A stretch of DNA of 64,000 nt from G965279355 sp965279355 (GTDB lineage: Bacteria > Pseudomonadota > Alphaproteobacteria > CACIAM-22H2), in contig OZ257155.1 of NCBI GenBank assembly GCA_965279355.1, positions 2,604,001-2,668,000 of the forward strand, read 5' to 3'. Under the pieces are notes generated by a model that was given only the letters and a program-made list of their open reading frames with translations, did no database searches and was not told the origin of the DNA. Below, piece after piece: positions 50,440 to 59,015 of the stretch (position 1 is its first letter; each line of letters begins with the position of its first letter). Position numbers and translations under genes: made by a program.

Positions 50440-52662
50440 ATGAGATTCGACACACCCGCCTCCACCAATCCGATCGACCAGCTCAAGGTGATCGGCAAGC
50501 CGACCAACCGCATCGACGGCCCGCTCAAGACGACAGGCAAGGCTCCTTATGCCTATGACCGTTACGACGTCGCGCCGAACCAGGCCTATGGCTATGTCGT
50601 GGGCGCGTCCATCGCCAAGGGCCGGATTGCGTCGATGAACCTGACTGCCGCCAGGGCGGCCCCCGGCGTCATCGCCATCGTCACAGCGGCAAATGCCGGC
50701 AAGCTCGGCAAAGGCGACTACAACACGGCCAAGCTGCTCGGCGGCCCGGAGATCGAGCACTATCACCAGGCGATTGCGCTGGTCGTCGCCAATACGTTCG
50801 AGGAAGCCCGCGCGGCGGCGGAACTGGTGCGTGTGGAGTATGTCCGAGCCAAAGGCGCTTACGATCTCGACGAGATGAAAGAGTCGGCCGTCAAACCGAA
50901 GGAGATGTTCGGCGGCGAGCCGGATACGGCGACAGGCGATTTCGCAGGCGCGTTCGCCGCGGCGCCGGTGCAGCTTGACGCGACCTACACCACGTCGAAC
51001 GAAGCCCATGCGATGATGGAGCCGCACGCGTCGATCGCGTCCTGGGACGGCAACCGGCTGACGCTGTGGACCGCCAATCAGATGATCGACTGGAGCGTCG
51101 CCGAGATGGCGAAGACGCTCGGCATCGCGAAAGAGAATGTCCGACTCGTCTCGCCTTATATCGGCGGCGGCTTCGGCGGCAAGCTGTGGCTGCGCGCCGA
51201 CGCGCTGCTCGCGGCCCTCGGCGCTCGCGCGGCCAAGCGGCCGGTCAAGGTCGCACTGCCGCGGCCCCTGATGTTCAACAACACTGTTCATCGCTCCGCG
51301 ACGATCCAGCGCATCCGCCTCGGGACGACGCGCGACGGCAGGATGACCGCCATCGGGCACGAGACATGGTCCGGCAACCTGCCGGGCGGCGGCCCCGAAG
51401 CCGGCGCCATGCAGACCCGCCTGCTCTACGCCGCGGAAAACCGCCTCACCGCGACGCGGGTGACCGCGCTCGATCTCCCAGAGGCCAACGCGATGCGCGC
51501 CCCAGGCGAGGCGCCCGGCATGGCGGCGCTGGAGATCGCCATGGATGAAATGGCAGAAAAGCTCGGACTCGACCCCATCGAGTTCCGGGTGATGAACGAT
51601 ACGCAGGTAGATCCTGAAGATCCCAGGCGGTCGTTTTCGCAGCGCCATCTCACCGAATGTTTCCGCATCGGCGCCCAGCAGTTTGGCTGGAACCAGCGCA
51701 CGGCCCAGCATGGACAGCGCCGCGACGGGCACTGGCTGGTCGGCATGGGTGTCGCCGCCGCTTTCCGCAACAACCTCGTAATGAAGTCGGCGGCGCGGGT
51801 GCGGCTCGACCGGCGCGGCATCGTCACCGTCGAAACCGACATGACCGATATCGGTACCGGCAGCTACACGATCATCGCGCAGACGGCGGCGGAGATGATG
51901 GGGGTACCGCTGGAGAAGGTCGTCGTCCGTCTCGGGGATTCGACTTATCCGGTTTCGGCGGGTTCAGGCGGCCAATGGGGTGCCAACAGTTCGACAGCCG
52001 GCGTCTATGCCGCCTGCGTCAAGCTGCGCGAGATGGCGGCGCAGGCGCTCGGCTTCAACGCCGCGGAGGCGGAGTTCGCCGACGGTGAGGTTCGCCTCGG
52101 CAATCGCCGTGTTCCCCTGGCGCAGGCGGCGGGTTCAGGCGGTCTTCTGGCCGAGGACCTGATGGAATACGGCGATCTCGACAAGAAATTCCAGCAATCC
52201 ACCTTCGGCGCGCATTTCGTCGAGGTCGGCGTCGACGTGGCCACAGCCGAAGTCCGCATCCGGCGCATGCTGGCCGTCTGCGCGGCCGGCCGCATCCTCA
52301 ATCCCAAATCGGCGCGCAGCCAGGTGATCGGCGCCATGACGATGGGTGCCGGCGCGGCGTTGATGGAAGAGCAGAAGATCGACACACGCGGCGGCTTCTT
52401 CGTCAATCACGACCTCGCCAGCTACGAAGTGCCGGTGCATGCCGACATTCCGCATCAGGATGTGATCTTCCTTGATGAGACGGATTCGCTGTCCTCGCCG
52501 ATGAAGGCGAAGGGGGTGGGCGAACTCGGCATCTGCGGCGTCGGCGCGGCGATCGCCAACGCGATCTACAACGCTACCGGCGTGCGCGTGCGCGATTATC
52601 CGATCACCCTCGACAAGCTGCTGGGCCGGATGCCCGCCGTCGATATGGCGGACGCAAGATAG
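50440..52662 (+). CDS. paoC: Aldehyde oxidase molybdenum subunit PaoC
   Basis: The catalytic subunit, carrying a molybdenum cofactor. The 740-residue product (from ATG 50440) has the xanthine-oxidase-family motifs GGGFGGKLWL, APGEAPGMAALEIAMDEMAE, SAGSGGQWGANSST and the catalytic Glu in AKGVGELGICGVGAAI. PaoC carries MCD in E. coli. An in-frame extension upstream to 50194 overlaps paoB and is rejected. PaoABC oxidises aromatic aldehydes in the periplasm; the PaoD-like cofactor chaperone is not seen nearby. Confidence 0.95.
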   Translation: MRFDTPASTNPIDQLKVIGKPTNRIDGPLKTTGKAPYAYDRYDVAPNQAYGYVVGASIAKGRIASMNLTAARAAPGVIAIVTAANAGKLGKGDYNTAKLLGGPEIEHYHQAIALVVANTFEEARAAAELVRVEYVRAKGAYDLDEMKESAVKPKEMFGGEPDTATGDFAGAFAAAPVQLDATYTTSNEAHAMMEPHASIASWDGNRLTLWTANQMIDWSVAEMAKTLGIAKENVRLVSPYIGGGFGGKLWLRADALLAALGARAAKRPVKVALPRPLMFNNTVHRSATIQRIRLGTTRDGRMTAIGHETWSGNLPGGGPEAGAMQTRLLYAAENRLTATRVTALDLPEANAMRAPGEAPGMAALEIAMDEMAEKLGLDPIEFRVMNDTQVDPEDPRRSFSQRHLTECFRIGAQQFGWNQRTAQHGQRRDGHWLVGMGVAAAFRNNLVMKSAARVRLDRRGIVTVETDMTDIGTGSYTIIAQTAAEMMGVPLEKVVVRLGDSTYPVSAGSGGQWGANSSTAGVYAACVKLREMAAQALGFNAAEAEFADGEVRLGNRRVPLAQAAGSGGLLAEDLMEYGDLDKKFQQSTFGAHFVEVGVDVATAEVRIRRMLAVCAAGRILNPKSARSQVIGAMTMGAGAALMEEQKIDTRGGFFVNHDLASYEVPVHADIPHQDVIFLDETDSLSSPMKAKGVGELGICGVGAAIANAIYNATGVRVRDYPITLDKLLGRMPAVDMADAR

Positions 52663-52685
52663 AGGATCTTACTCTGCGGTGGCCA

Positions 52686-52714
52686 GCCGCCGGCGGGGTT
52701 TCCCCACCGGCGGC
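52686..52714. terminator. Hairpin between paoC and the hydrolase gene
   Basis: GCCGCCGG and GGGG pair with CCCC and CCGGCGGC around TTT. No clear T-run follows, but its site between convergent genes supports transcript ending. Confidence 0.5.
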
Positions 52715-52723
52715 GCAATTCGC

Positions 52724-53428
52724 TTACTTCAGCTTGTCGAACATCGTGGCGGTGCGCTGCCAGCTCTGGTCGCGCGCCGCGGCGTTGAAGACCGGCGTGT
52801 CGGACATCGTGTAGCCGTGCTCGACGCCGCCGGTATAAAGGAAAGGCTCGCAGGTCTTGGTGGCCGACGCGGCAGCCTTCACCTTCTCGTACAGCTCCAT
52901 GGAGAGTGCGAAATCCTTGTCGCCCCAATGCAGCTGCAACGGCTTGCTGCTCTTCTTGATGGCATCGAGCTGCTTGTCGAACCCTCCGCCGTGATAGGAA
53001 GCCGCCGCATCGCAGCCGAAATCGTTCACGGCCTCGACGGCATAGGGCCCGGTGAAGCAGAAGCCCATGAGGGCCGTGCGTCCATTGGAGCGCGGATCGG
53101 CCTTCATATGCGCGAGCACCGTCTTGAGGTCCTGGCGGACGCTCTCGAAGATGCCCGGTGTCGCGATACGCGCCAGCGCCCGCTTGCGGTTTTCGTCCGT
53201 CGCCATCGAAATCGGGCCCTTGTCCCCGCGCTGCCAGAGCTCGGGCGCCGCGACAAGGAACCCCTTGCCGGCCCAGTGGTCGCAGGCCTCGGTCATGCCG
53301 GGTGTCAGGCCAAAGGCGCCTGACGCCATGACGAGAACAGGCGCCTTGCCGCTGCCTGCGGGCATGGCGACATAACAATCGAGCTTTACGCCGTCATGCG
53401 CGGTTACGGTCGTCATCTGTCCGGCCAT
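52724..53428 (-). CDS. Dienelactone hydrolase-family protein
   Basis: A 234-residue alpha/beta hydrolase with a Cys nucleophile: LMGFCFTGPYAV (GxCxG), an acid in HWGDKDFALS and His in GGVEHGYTMS. Dienelactone hydrolase opens lactones in chlorocatechol degradation, but many relatives are general carboxymethylenebutenolidases. It is alone, convergent with paoC. The start at 53428 (MAGQMTTV) has an internal Met at position 5 as an alternative. Confidence 0.9.
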   Translation of the reverse strand: MAGQMTTVTAHDGVKLDCYVAMPAGSGKAPVLVMASGAFGLTPGMTEACDHWAGKGFLVAAPELWQRGDKGPISMATDENRKRALARIATPGIFESVRQDLKTVLAHMKADPRSNGRTALMGFCFTGPYAVEAVNDFGCDAAASYHGGGFDKQLDAIKKSSKPLQLHWGDKDFALSMELYEKVKAAASATKTCEPFLYTGGVEHGYTMSDTPVFNAAARDQSWQRTATMFDKLK

Positions 53429-53489
53429 CTAAATCTCCCTGTAAAAAAGTGTGCCGCAGGGAATTGAAATCAGCGCGCCGCCCCCGTCA

Positions 53490-53531
53490 ACAAGAGAAAA
53501 GGGCCGAGGCGGGGTTTCCGCCTCGGCCCTT
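53490..53531 (-). terminator. Terminator of the Bug receptor gene
   Basis: A perfect 14-bp stem AAGGGCCGAGGCGG / CCGCCTCGGCCCTT with loop GGTTT, followed on the minus strand by TTTTCTC. It lies 25 bp after the receptor stop. Confidence 0.88.
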
Positions 53532-53555
53532 CAGGAACTCTTCAGAGACTGGTGC

Positions 53556-54536
53556 TCATTGCGGCTCGATCTTGGCCAGCTTCACGTAGTTTTCCCAATC
53601 CTTGATTTCCTTTTCCACCATAGCCTTCGTCTCGGCGACCGTGGCCGTCCACGGCTCGGCACCGAAGCGGGCGAGGAAGTCCTTGGTGGCCTGCGACTTG
53701 CCGCCTTCGGTGAACCAGGCATTCAGCCTCTCGACGATCGGCATTGGCGTGCCGGCCGGGACAGCCGTGATCCACCACAGGTTCATGTCGACGCCGGGAA
53801 TGCCGGCTTCCTGCATGGTCGGGATGTTCGGCAGGGTGGAGATGCGCTTGCCAGTCGAGATCGCCAGCGGCTTCATCTTCTTTTCGTTCATGCGCGCGAT
53901 GGCGAAGACGGGATCGGCCATCACCCAGTCGATGCGGCCTTCCATCATGTCGTTGATGAATTCCACGCTGGTCCGGTAGGGCACCTGCAGAGTCTTGAGG
54001 CCGGCGCTGGTCTTGTAGATCTCGGCAAGGATAACCGCCGGATTGTTGGTGCTGGCATACGAGGCCTTGTCGCCCTTCGCCCGCATGGCGGCGGTGAGAT
54101 CGGCCACCGACTTGGCGGGGTTGTCCTCGGTGACCATCAGGATGAAGCCCTGGCTGACCAGCGGCGAGACGTAGACGAAGTCCTTGCGCGGATCGTTCGG
54201 CGGCTTCTTCATCAGCCACAGCGGACCGCCGAATGCATCGGACCCGCCGATGAAGATCGTGTAGCCATCGGGACGCGCACGCGCGACCGTCTCGGTCGCG
54301 ATGCTCGACATCGCGCCCGGCTTGTTTTCGACGATCACCGGCTGTTTGGACAGTGTCTGCAAGGTGGTGGCGAAGTGGCGCGCGTAGATGTCGGCGCCCG
54401 AGCCGGCCGGAAAGCCGACGACGGCCTTGATTTCCTTGGTCGGGTATTGCTGGGCCTGAACCGACGTCGTCGCCAGCATGGCCATGCCAGCAAATGCGAC
54501 CGCGCCGAACGCTGTGCGAATATGAACCATCGGCAT
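53556..54536 (-). CDS. Bug-family tripartite tricarboxylate receptor
   Basis: A 326-residue periplasmic binding protein: signal peptide (VAFAGMAMLATTSVQAQ), YPTKEIKAVVGFPAGSGADI, KPGAMSSIATETVARARPDG and a C-terminal KEIKDWENYVKLAKIEP. Bug receptors bind carboxylates, amino acids or aromatics. No TctAB membrane genes are nearby, so it is an orphan, as is common. Its position next to the box genes might hint at an aromatic ligand, but this is weak. Confidence 0.93.
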   Translation of the reverse strand: MPMVHIRTAFGAVAFAGMAMLATTSVQAQQYPTKEIKAVVGFPAGSGADIYARHFATTLQTLSKQPVIVENKPGAMSSIATETVARARPDGYTIFIGGSDAFGGPLWLMKKPPNDPRKDFVYVSPLVSQGFILMVTEDNPAKSVADLTAAMRAKGDKASYASTNNPAVILAEIYKTSAGLKTLQVPYRTSVEFINDMMEGRIDWVMADPVFAIARMNEKKMKPLAISTGKRISTLPNIPTMQEAGIPGVDMNLWWITAVPAGTPMPIVERLNAWFTEGGKSQATKDFLARFGAEPWTATVAETKAMVEKEIKDWENYVKLAKIEPQ

Positions 54537-54753
54537 CTTCTCCCTGTTTGAATCTCTCGCGACTTCGCGAGGAATTATCAGGCGTACTTATAAGGGAGCG
54601 GCGCAAAAACCGCACGCGCTAACGCCAATGCCGAGGTGGGCGCGGCCCACATTCAGGCGCACATCGGGAATGGTCGAAGCTTCCCACATAATGCGTTTTG
54701 GCCAACGCAACCTAGGGTTTACCCCAATGGCGCTGGCGATATTTTCGGCAAGC

Positions 54754-55482
54754 CTAGCGCTTCAGCAGATCGACCCGCCGCGCGCGCAGGCGCTCCAGGG
54801 CCGCCGCCTGCCCGCCGACCAGCGCGCCGTAAGCGTCGCGCTCCACCAGCCGCGCATCGACCGGGCCGGAGCTGACCGTGACAAACCCGCCCAGCCGCTC
54901 CGCCACGGTCCGCAGTGCCTGCGCGAAGGCGGCATCGTCGAGGCCACTGAACGGCTTGCCGTCGCGTCCCCGCAGATTGATGAAATACATGCGGTTGCCG
55001 CGCGACGAAAAGCCGCCACCCAGAGCCGGGTTCATCGCCGTGGCGAGCCGGAAGAAATGATCGGCCAGATTGGAGGTCAGGGACGGCATGTCGACCATGC
55101 CGACCAGGGAGTCCCCGCTCCCCTCGCGCCAGACCAGCACGCTCTCCTGCCCGAACACCGATCCGAACGCGGCGGCGACCCGTTCCGCCGCGTCGCGCTC
55201 GCCATCCAGCGGCAGCATCACCGACGGATTGATCCGCCCGCGATACCCGCCCGGCGCCACCTCGACATCGAACAGGGACGGATCGATCCCGACCGCTTCG
55301 AGCACAACGGGGCCGAGTTCGACGATCACCTCCGCCGTCTGCGCGGCGCGGGTGCTGTAGGGCTGCGAGTCATCGGCTGGCACGACTTCGAAGGAGAGCA
55401 GCCACTCGGCGGCGTGGAGGGGTGACGCCAGAAGAAGCGCGCAGAACGTCGCGAACAGGAACACACGCCGGGAAGAAGTCAT
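54754..55482 (-). CDS. Exported protein of unknown function
   Basis: A 242-residue protein: signal peptide (VFLFATFCALLLASPLHAA), then EWLLSFEVVPADDSQPYSTR and SVFGQESVLVWREGSGDSLV, GNRMYFINLRGRDGKPFSGL. Its mature part has a mixed alpha/beta pattern. The family is not recognised. It lies between the Bug gene and the box module and has no obvious partner. Confidence 0.65.
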   Translation of the reverse strand: MTSSRRVFLFATFCALLLASPLHAAEWLLSFEVVPADDSQPYSTRAAQTAEVIVELGPVVLEAVGIDPSLFDVEVAPGGYRGRINPSVMLPLDGERDAAERVAAAFGSVFGQESVLVWREGSGDSLVGMVDMPSLTSNLADHFFRLATAMNPALGGGFSSRGNRMYFINLRGRDGKPFSGLDDAAFAQALRTVAERLGGFVTVSSGPVDARLVERDAYGALVGGQAAALERLRARRVDLLKR

Positions 55483-55513
55483 TTTCGGACTATAGCCCAG
55501 CCCTTACCTCAAA

Positions 55514-55626
55514 CTGTCATCCCAGCGAAAGCTGGGACCCAGATAACCCGGCCTCTCCGAGGAAACCACGGAACGTGATTCACGTACCACTCAACGGCTG
55601 GGTCCCAGCTTTCGCTGGGATGACGG
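55514..55626. repeat. Palindromic repeat family 2, copy 2 (MITE-like)
   Basis: A 113-bp element with 28-bp inverted ends (one mismatch at the right end) and an interior that matches copy 1 at 46668 almost base for base. No target-site duplication is seen. It is a noncoding repeat inserted just downstream of the box operon terminator. Confidence 0.9.
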
Positions 55627-55642
55627 AATTGAAGCACCCCAA

Positions 55643-55676
55643 ACGAAAAGAAGGGCCGCCCCTGCGGGCGGCCCTT
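55643..55676 (-). terminator. Terminator of the boxCB operon
   Basis: AAGGGCCGCC pairs with GGCGGCCCTT around CCTGCG, followed on the minus strand by CTTTTCGTTT. It lies 42 bp after the 23-codon reading frame and so closes boxC-boxB-peptide. Confidence 0.85.
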
Positions 55677-55717
55677 CCATTGTCTGACCTCGGTTGAGCC
55701 GAGGACCACGAAACTGG

Positions 55718-55789
55718 TTAGTTCACGACCACGCTAGCGGCGGTGACAACCCAGGTCCCTGCGAGCAACCGAAAATGACAATGAGACAC
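55718..55789 (-). CDS. Possible 23-residue peptide with extended Shine-Dalgarno
   Basis: On the minus strand AAAGGAGGTGATCCA, which is fully complementary to the 16S rRNA 3' tail, stands directly before a GTG that opens a 23-codon frame (MSHCHFRLLAGTWVVTAASV then VVN, stop). The C-terminal half is a hydrophobic stretch, so the product could be a small membrane peptide. It lies about 100 bp after boxB and 42 bp before the operon terminator. It is too short for ordinary gene callers. I know no homologue; a leader or RiPP-like role is possible. Confidence 0.45.
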   Translation of the reverse strand: MSHCHFRLLAGTWVVTAASVVVN

Positions 55790-55890
55790 TGGATCACCTC
55801 CTTTCGTTGTTGAAGAACACGACTCGATAAATATGGACTGCGTCGCGAATCCTGACAAGATGTTGGGAAGCGGGATCGATTACAGATCGA

Positions 55891-57306
55891 TTACAGCCGC
55901 ACGTATTCGTATTCGACAGGCTTGGACTCCACGCCGCGATCCGGCGGCGCCAGCCAGGCCGCCATTTTCCCCGGCTCCTTCACCGGCTGCATCAGACTGC
56001 GCACGAACGCCTTGTCGGACTCGCTGGGCAGCCAGGACGAGCGCTGGTTGCGCCAGACATCCGCGGCGATCAGGTTGCCGGCGGGATCGACCGGCTGGCC
56101 CGTCCATACGCCGACGGTGCGGTTGAAGCGTGCGCTGGGCAGTTTGATCTCGTCCTTGAGGCCGGCATTGATGAGGGTCCGCCGCAGGCCGACTTCGCAA
56201 TCCTTGATATAGGCGGCGCGCACCGTCTCGTTGATCGCGTTGCGCAGCGGCACGTCCTCGGCCCAGACGCCGCCCGTGCCGTTCGGCGACTCAAAACGGA
56301 CCGTCGCGTTGCGGCCGTCGTGATCCGTGAAGTCTGTCTCTTCGTCGGGGCGGCCCTTGATGCCGTTGGCGAACGTCGTCGCGGCGTTGCTCGACACTTC
56401 GGAGCCGAACAGGTCGAGCGACGAGGTGAACCAGAAATTCACATAGCGCTGGAAGGTCGGAAGATCGATCGCACCGGCCCGGCGGATGGCGGCGGGATCG
56501 TCGCTGCGGATTTCCTTCATCACTTCGACGGTGCGCTTGAGCACGCGGCCAAGGCCGGTCATGCCGACCGACATGTGATAGGCCTCCTCGGTCAGCATGA
56601 AGCGGCAGGTGCGCGCCAGGGGATCGAAGCCGCTTTCGGCGAGGCACTTGAGCTGGAACTTGCCGTCGCGATCCGTGAAGTAGGTGAACATGAACAGGCT
56701 GAGCCAGTCCTGGATCGGCTCGTTGAAGGTATTCAGGATACGAGGGTTATCGCGGTCGCCGGAATGGCGCTCCAGCAGGGCTTCCGCTTCCTCGCGGCCG
56801 TCACGCCCGAAATAAGCGTGCAGCAGATAGACCATCGCCCAGAGGTGACGGCCCTCCTCCACATTGATCTGGAAGAGCGAGCGCATGTCGTAGATCGACG
56901 GCGCGATATGACCGAGCAGACGCTGTTGCTCGACCGACGCCGGTTCCGTATCGCCCTGCGTGACAATGAGACGGCGGATGGTCGAGCGATGCTCGCCCGG
57001 CACCTGCTCCCAGACCGGCTGGCCGATGAGATCGCCAAAGCCGATGCGGCGATCCTGCTGCTTGTCGGCGAGGAAAATACCCCAGCGATAATCCGGCATC
57101 TTCACGGTGCCGAAGGTCGACCAACCTTTGGGATCGACGCTGGTCGCGGTGCGCAGGAAGACATCCGCCGCGTTGAAATCGCTCGGCCCCATTTCCTTCC
57201 ACCAGTCGAGGAAATGCGGCTGCCACTGCTCCAGCGCGCGCTGCAGCACCTTGTTGTCGCTGAGATCGACGTTGTTGGGGATGCGGTCGGCGTAGGATAT
57301 GGCCAT
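55891..57306 (-). CDS. boxB: Benzoyl-CoA 2,3-epoxidase, oxygenase component BoxB
   Basis: A di-iron enzyme that, with reductase BoxA, turns benzoyl-CoA into its 2,3-epoxide in aerobic benzoate degradation. The 471-residue protein has the metal-binding helices NVEEGRHLWAMVYLLHAYFG (E..H) and TEEAYHMSVGMTGLGRVL (E..H). Length is typical (about 470). Its ATG overlaps boxC's stop (TAATG), so they are co-translated. BoxA is not in the window. Confidence 0.96.
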   Translation of the reverse strand: MAISYADRIPNNVDLSDNKVLQRALEQWQPHFLDWWKEMGPSDFNAADVFLRTATSVDPKGWSTFGTVKMPDYRWGIFLADKQQDRRIGFGDLIGQPVWEQVPGEHRSTIRRLIVTQGDTEPASVEQQRLLGHIAPSIYDMRSLFQINVEEGRHLWAMVYLLHAYFGRDGREEAEALLERHSGDRDNPRILNTFNEPIQDWLSLFMFTYFTDRDGKFQLKCLAESGFDPLARTCRFMLTEEAYHMSVGMTGLGRVLKRTVEVMKEIRSDDPAAIRRAGAIDLPTFQRYVNFWFTSSLDLFGSEVSSNAATTFANGIKGRPDEETDFTDHDGRNATVRFESPNGTGGVWAEDVPLRNAINETVRAAYIKDCEVGLRRTLINAGLKDEIKLPSARFNRTVGVWTGQPVDPAGNLIAADVWRNQRSSWLPSESDKAFVRSLMQPVKEPGKMAAWLAPPDRGVESKPVEYEYVRL

Positions 57307-58949
57307 TACACTCTCTCCCAGTCGAAGCGCGCCTTGCTGCCGCTGCCGAACAGCTTGAGCGCGCCTTTTTCTCCGACCGCGTTGGGCCGGTTGAAGATCC
57401 AGTTCTGCCAGGCGGACAGGCGGCCGAAGATCTTGGTCGCCATCGTCTCGGAGCCGCCGAAGCGCAAGGACGCTTCGAGGCCGGTCAGCGCGTCGGGCGA
57501 CAGCGCCGCGCGTTCTTCGAAGGCGAGACGGATCTCGTCATCCCAGTCGAGCTCGTCGGGCGCGAAGGTAACGAGACCGAGCTTGAGCGCTTCGGACGCG
57601 CTGAGCGCCTGACCGACCCGCGCCTTGGCGACGATGATCGGCACCTCGTCTTCCTGGAAGCGCTGTGCGATGCGGGTCCGGCCGGCGGGATTGTTGAGCA
57701 CGCCATCGAAGCTGAAATTGTCGAGGACGATGCCGGGCGCGTTCGCTTCGGCCGAATCCAGCATGTAGCTGCGGTCTGCCGCGAGGGCGATCTCGAAGAA
57801 AAGTCCGGCAAAGCAGGACCCGCTTTCCATCACCGCGTAGAGACTGCGCGAGGACACGTCGAGACGCTGCAGGGTGCGGCGCCACATGCCGATGATCTCG
57901 CGCACCAGCCACTGCTTCTGATAGCGCGCCATGGCACTGCCGGCGGCAAGCACCGCATCGGCGCTGCCGGTGGACTTGAGCACCCACAACCCGACATCGG
58001 CCGAGTTCACGCGCAGATCGAGGATCGCGTCGTCGAGCTCGCGGATGAAGAGCAGCGGCCACCAGTTCGCACCCTGCGCCAGGATGCCGTCGAGATCGTC
58101 GGGCTGCCAGCCGTCCGGCGCCTTCAGGGTGAAGGTCGCAACGCGGCTATCCGCGCTGATCGCGACATCGAGCGAGGAATAGTGCAGGCCCGCGGCGTCA
58201 CGCGTCTTGGTCAAGGGAATCAGCGGAATGCCGCGGCCGTCGGCCGGGCGGTCGCTGAGTTTCGCCAGCGCCGCGGCACGTTCCTGCACCACAGTGGCGA
58301 ACTCGGCCGGCTTGGCGATGTGGTCGACCAGTTTCCAGTCGCGCGCGCGGTCGGCGCGCACCCCGTCGGCCGAGGTGCAGAACACGTCGGCCAGATCGCG
58401 GCGCACCTTGCGTTTGTCGGTGAGGCGCGTGAGGCCGCCGGTACCGGGCAAGACGCCCAGCAGCGGCACTTCGGGAAGGCTGACGGCGGAGGAGCGGTCG
58501 TCGACCATGACGATCTCGTCGCAGGCCAGCGCCACTTCGTAGCCGCCGCCAGCGCAGGCGCCGTTCACCGCGCACAGGAACTTCAGGCCGGACCCGGCGC
58601 TGGAATCCTCAAGTCCGTTGCGGGTCTCATTGGTGAATTTGCAGAAATTGACCTTCCAACCGTGGCTGGAGGTGCCGAGCATGTAGATGTTGGCGCCGGC
58701 ACAGAACAGGCGGTCCCTGGCGCTGGTCAGCACGACGGTGCGGATTTCGGGATGCTCGAAGCGGATGCGCTGCAGCGCGTCATGCAGTTCGATATCGACG
58801 CCGAGATCGTAGGAGTTGAGCTTGAGCTTGTAGCCCTCGCGGATGCCGCCATCTTCCTGCACGTCGAGCGCCAGCGTGGCGACGGCGCCCTCGAAGCTGA
58901 GCTTCCAATGCTTATAGCGGGACGGATCGGTCTCGAAGCTGACCAGCAT
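57306..58949 (-). CDS. boxC: 2,3-epoxybenzoyl-CoA dihydrolase BoxC
   Basis: Opens the epoxide ring of 2,3-epoxybenzoyl-CoA to 3,4-dehydroadipyl-CoA semialdehyde and formate. The 547-residue protein (from ATG 58949, with GGGAGAG upstream) belongs to the crotonase fold: LFCAGANIYMLG and GACAGGGYEVALACDEIVMV (oxyanion hole), and a second half with ISADSRVATFTLKAPD. The frame extends to 59000, but that passes into the operator. It is first in the boxCB operon. Confidence 0.96.
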   Translation of the reverse strand: MLVSFETDPSRYKHWKLSFEGAVATLALDVQEDGGIREGYKLKLNSYDLGVDIELHDALQRIRFEHPEIRTVVLTSARDRLFCAGANIYMLGTSSHGWKVNFCKFTNETRNGLEDSSAGSGLKFLCAVNGACAGGGYEVALACDEIVMVDDRSSAVSLPEVPLLGVLPGTGGLTRLTDKRKVRRDLADVFCTSADGVRADRARDWKLVDHIAKPAEFATVVQERAAALAKLSDRPADGRGIPLIPLTKTRDAAGLHYSSLDVAISADSRVATFTLKAPDGWQPDDLDGILAQGANWWPLLFIRELDDAILDLRVNSADVGLWVLKSTGSADAVLAAGSAMARYQKQWLVREIIGMWRRTLQRLDVSSRSLYAVMESGSCFAGLFFEIALAADRSYMLDSAEANAPGIVLDNFSFDGVLNNPAGRTRIAQRFQEDEVPIIVAKARVGQALSASEALKLGLVTFAPDELDWDDEIRLAFEERAALSPDALTGLEASLRFGGSETMATKIFGRLSAWQNWIFNRPNAVGEKGALKLFGSGSKARFDWERV

Positions 58950-58990
58950 GCATTTCTCTCCCTGTGCCTGGACCCTAACCTTCCTCAACT

Positions 58991-59014
58991 CAACATGCAA
59001 GATAATGCATGTTG
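58991..59014. promoter_or_regulatory. Palindromic operator upstream of boxC
   Basis: Perfect 9-bp arms CAACATGCA / TGCATGTTG with a 6-bp AGATAA spacer, between the boxR stop and boxC start. TGCA elements are recognised by the BoxR/BzdR family; this is the likely repressor site for boxCB. Confidence 0.7.
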
Positions 59015-59015
59015 G

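Noticed and set aside
50377..51732. 451-codon frame antisense to paoC
   Set aside because: Shadow of a real gene; paoC has clear catalytic motifs on the other strand.
55718..55789. PqqA-type precursor peptide
   Set aside because: The conserved Glu-x3-Tyr of PqqA is absent and no pqq genes are near; the frame is kept only as an unknown peptide.
55790..55806. 17 bp identical to the 3' end of 16S rRNA (plus strand)
   Set aside because: Only the tail matches and no other rRNA sequence is adjacent; it is better explained as the complement of an extended Shine-Dalgarno on the minus strand.
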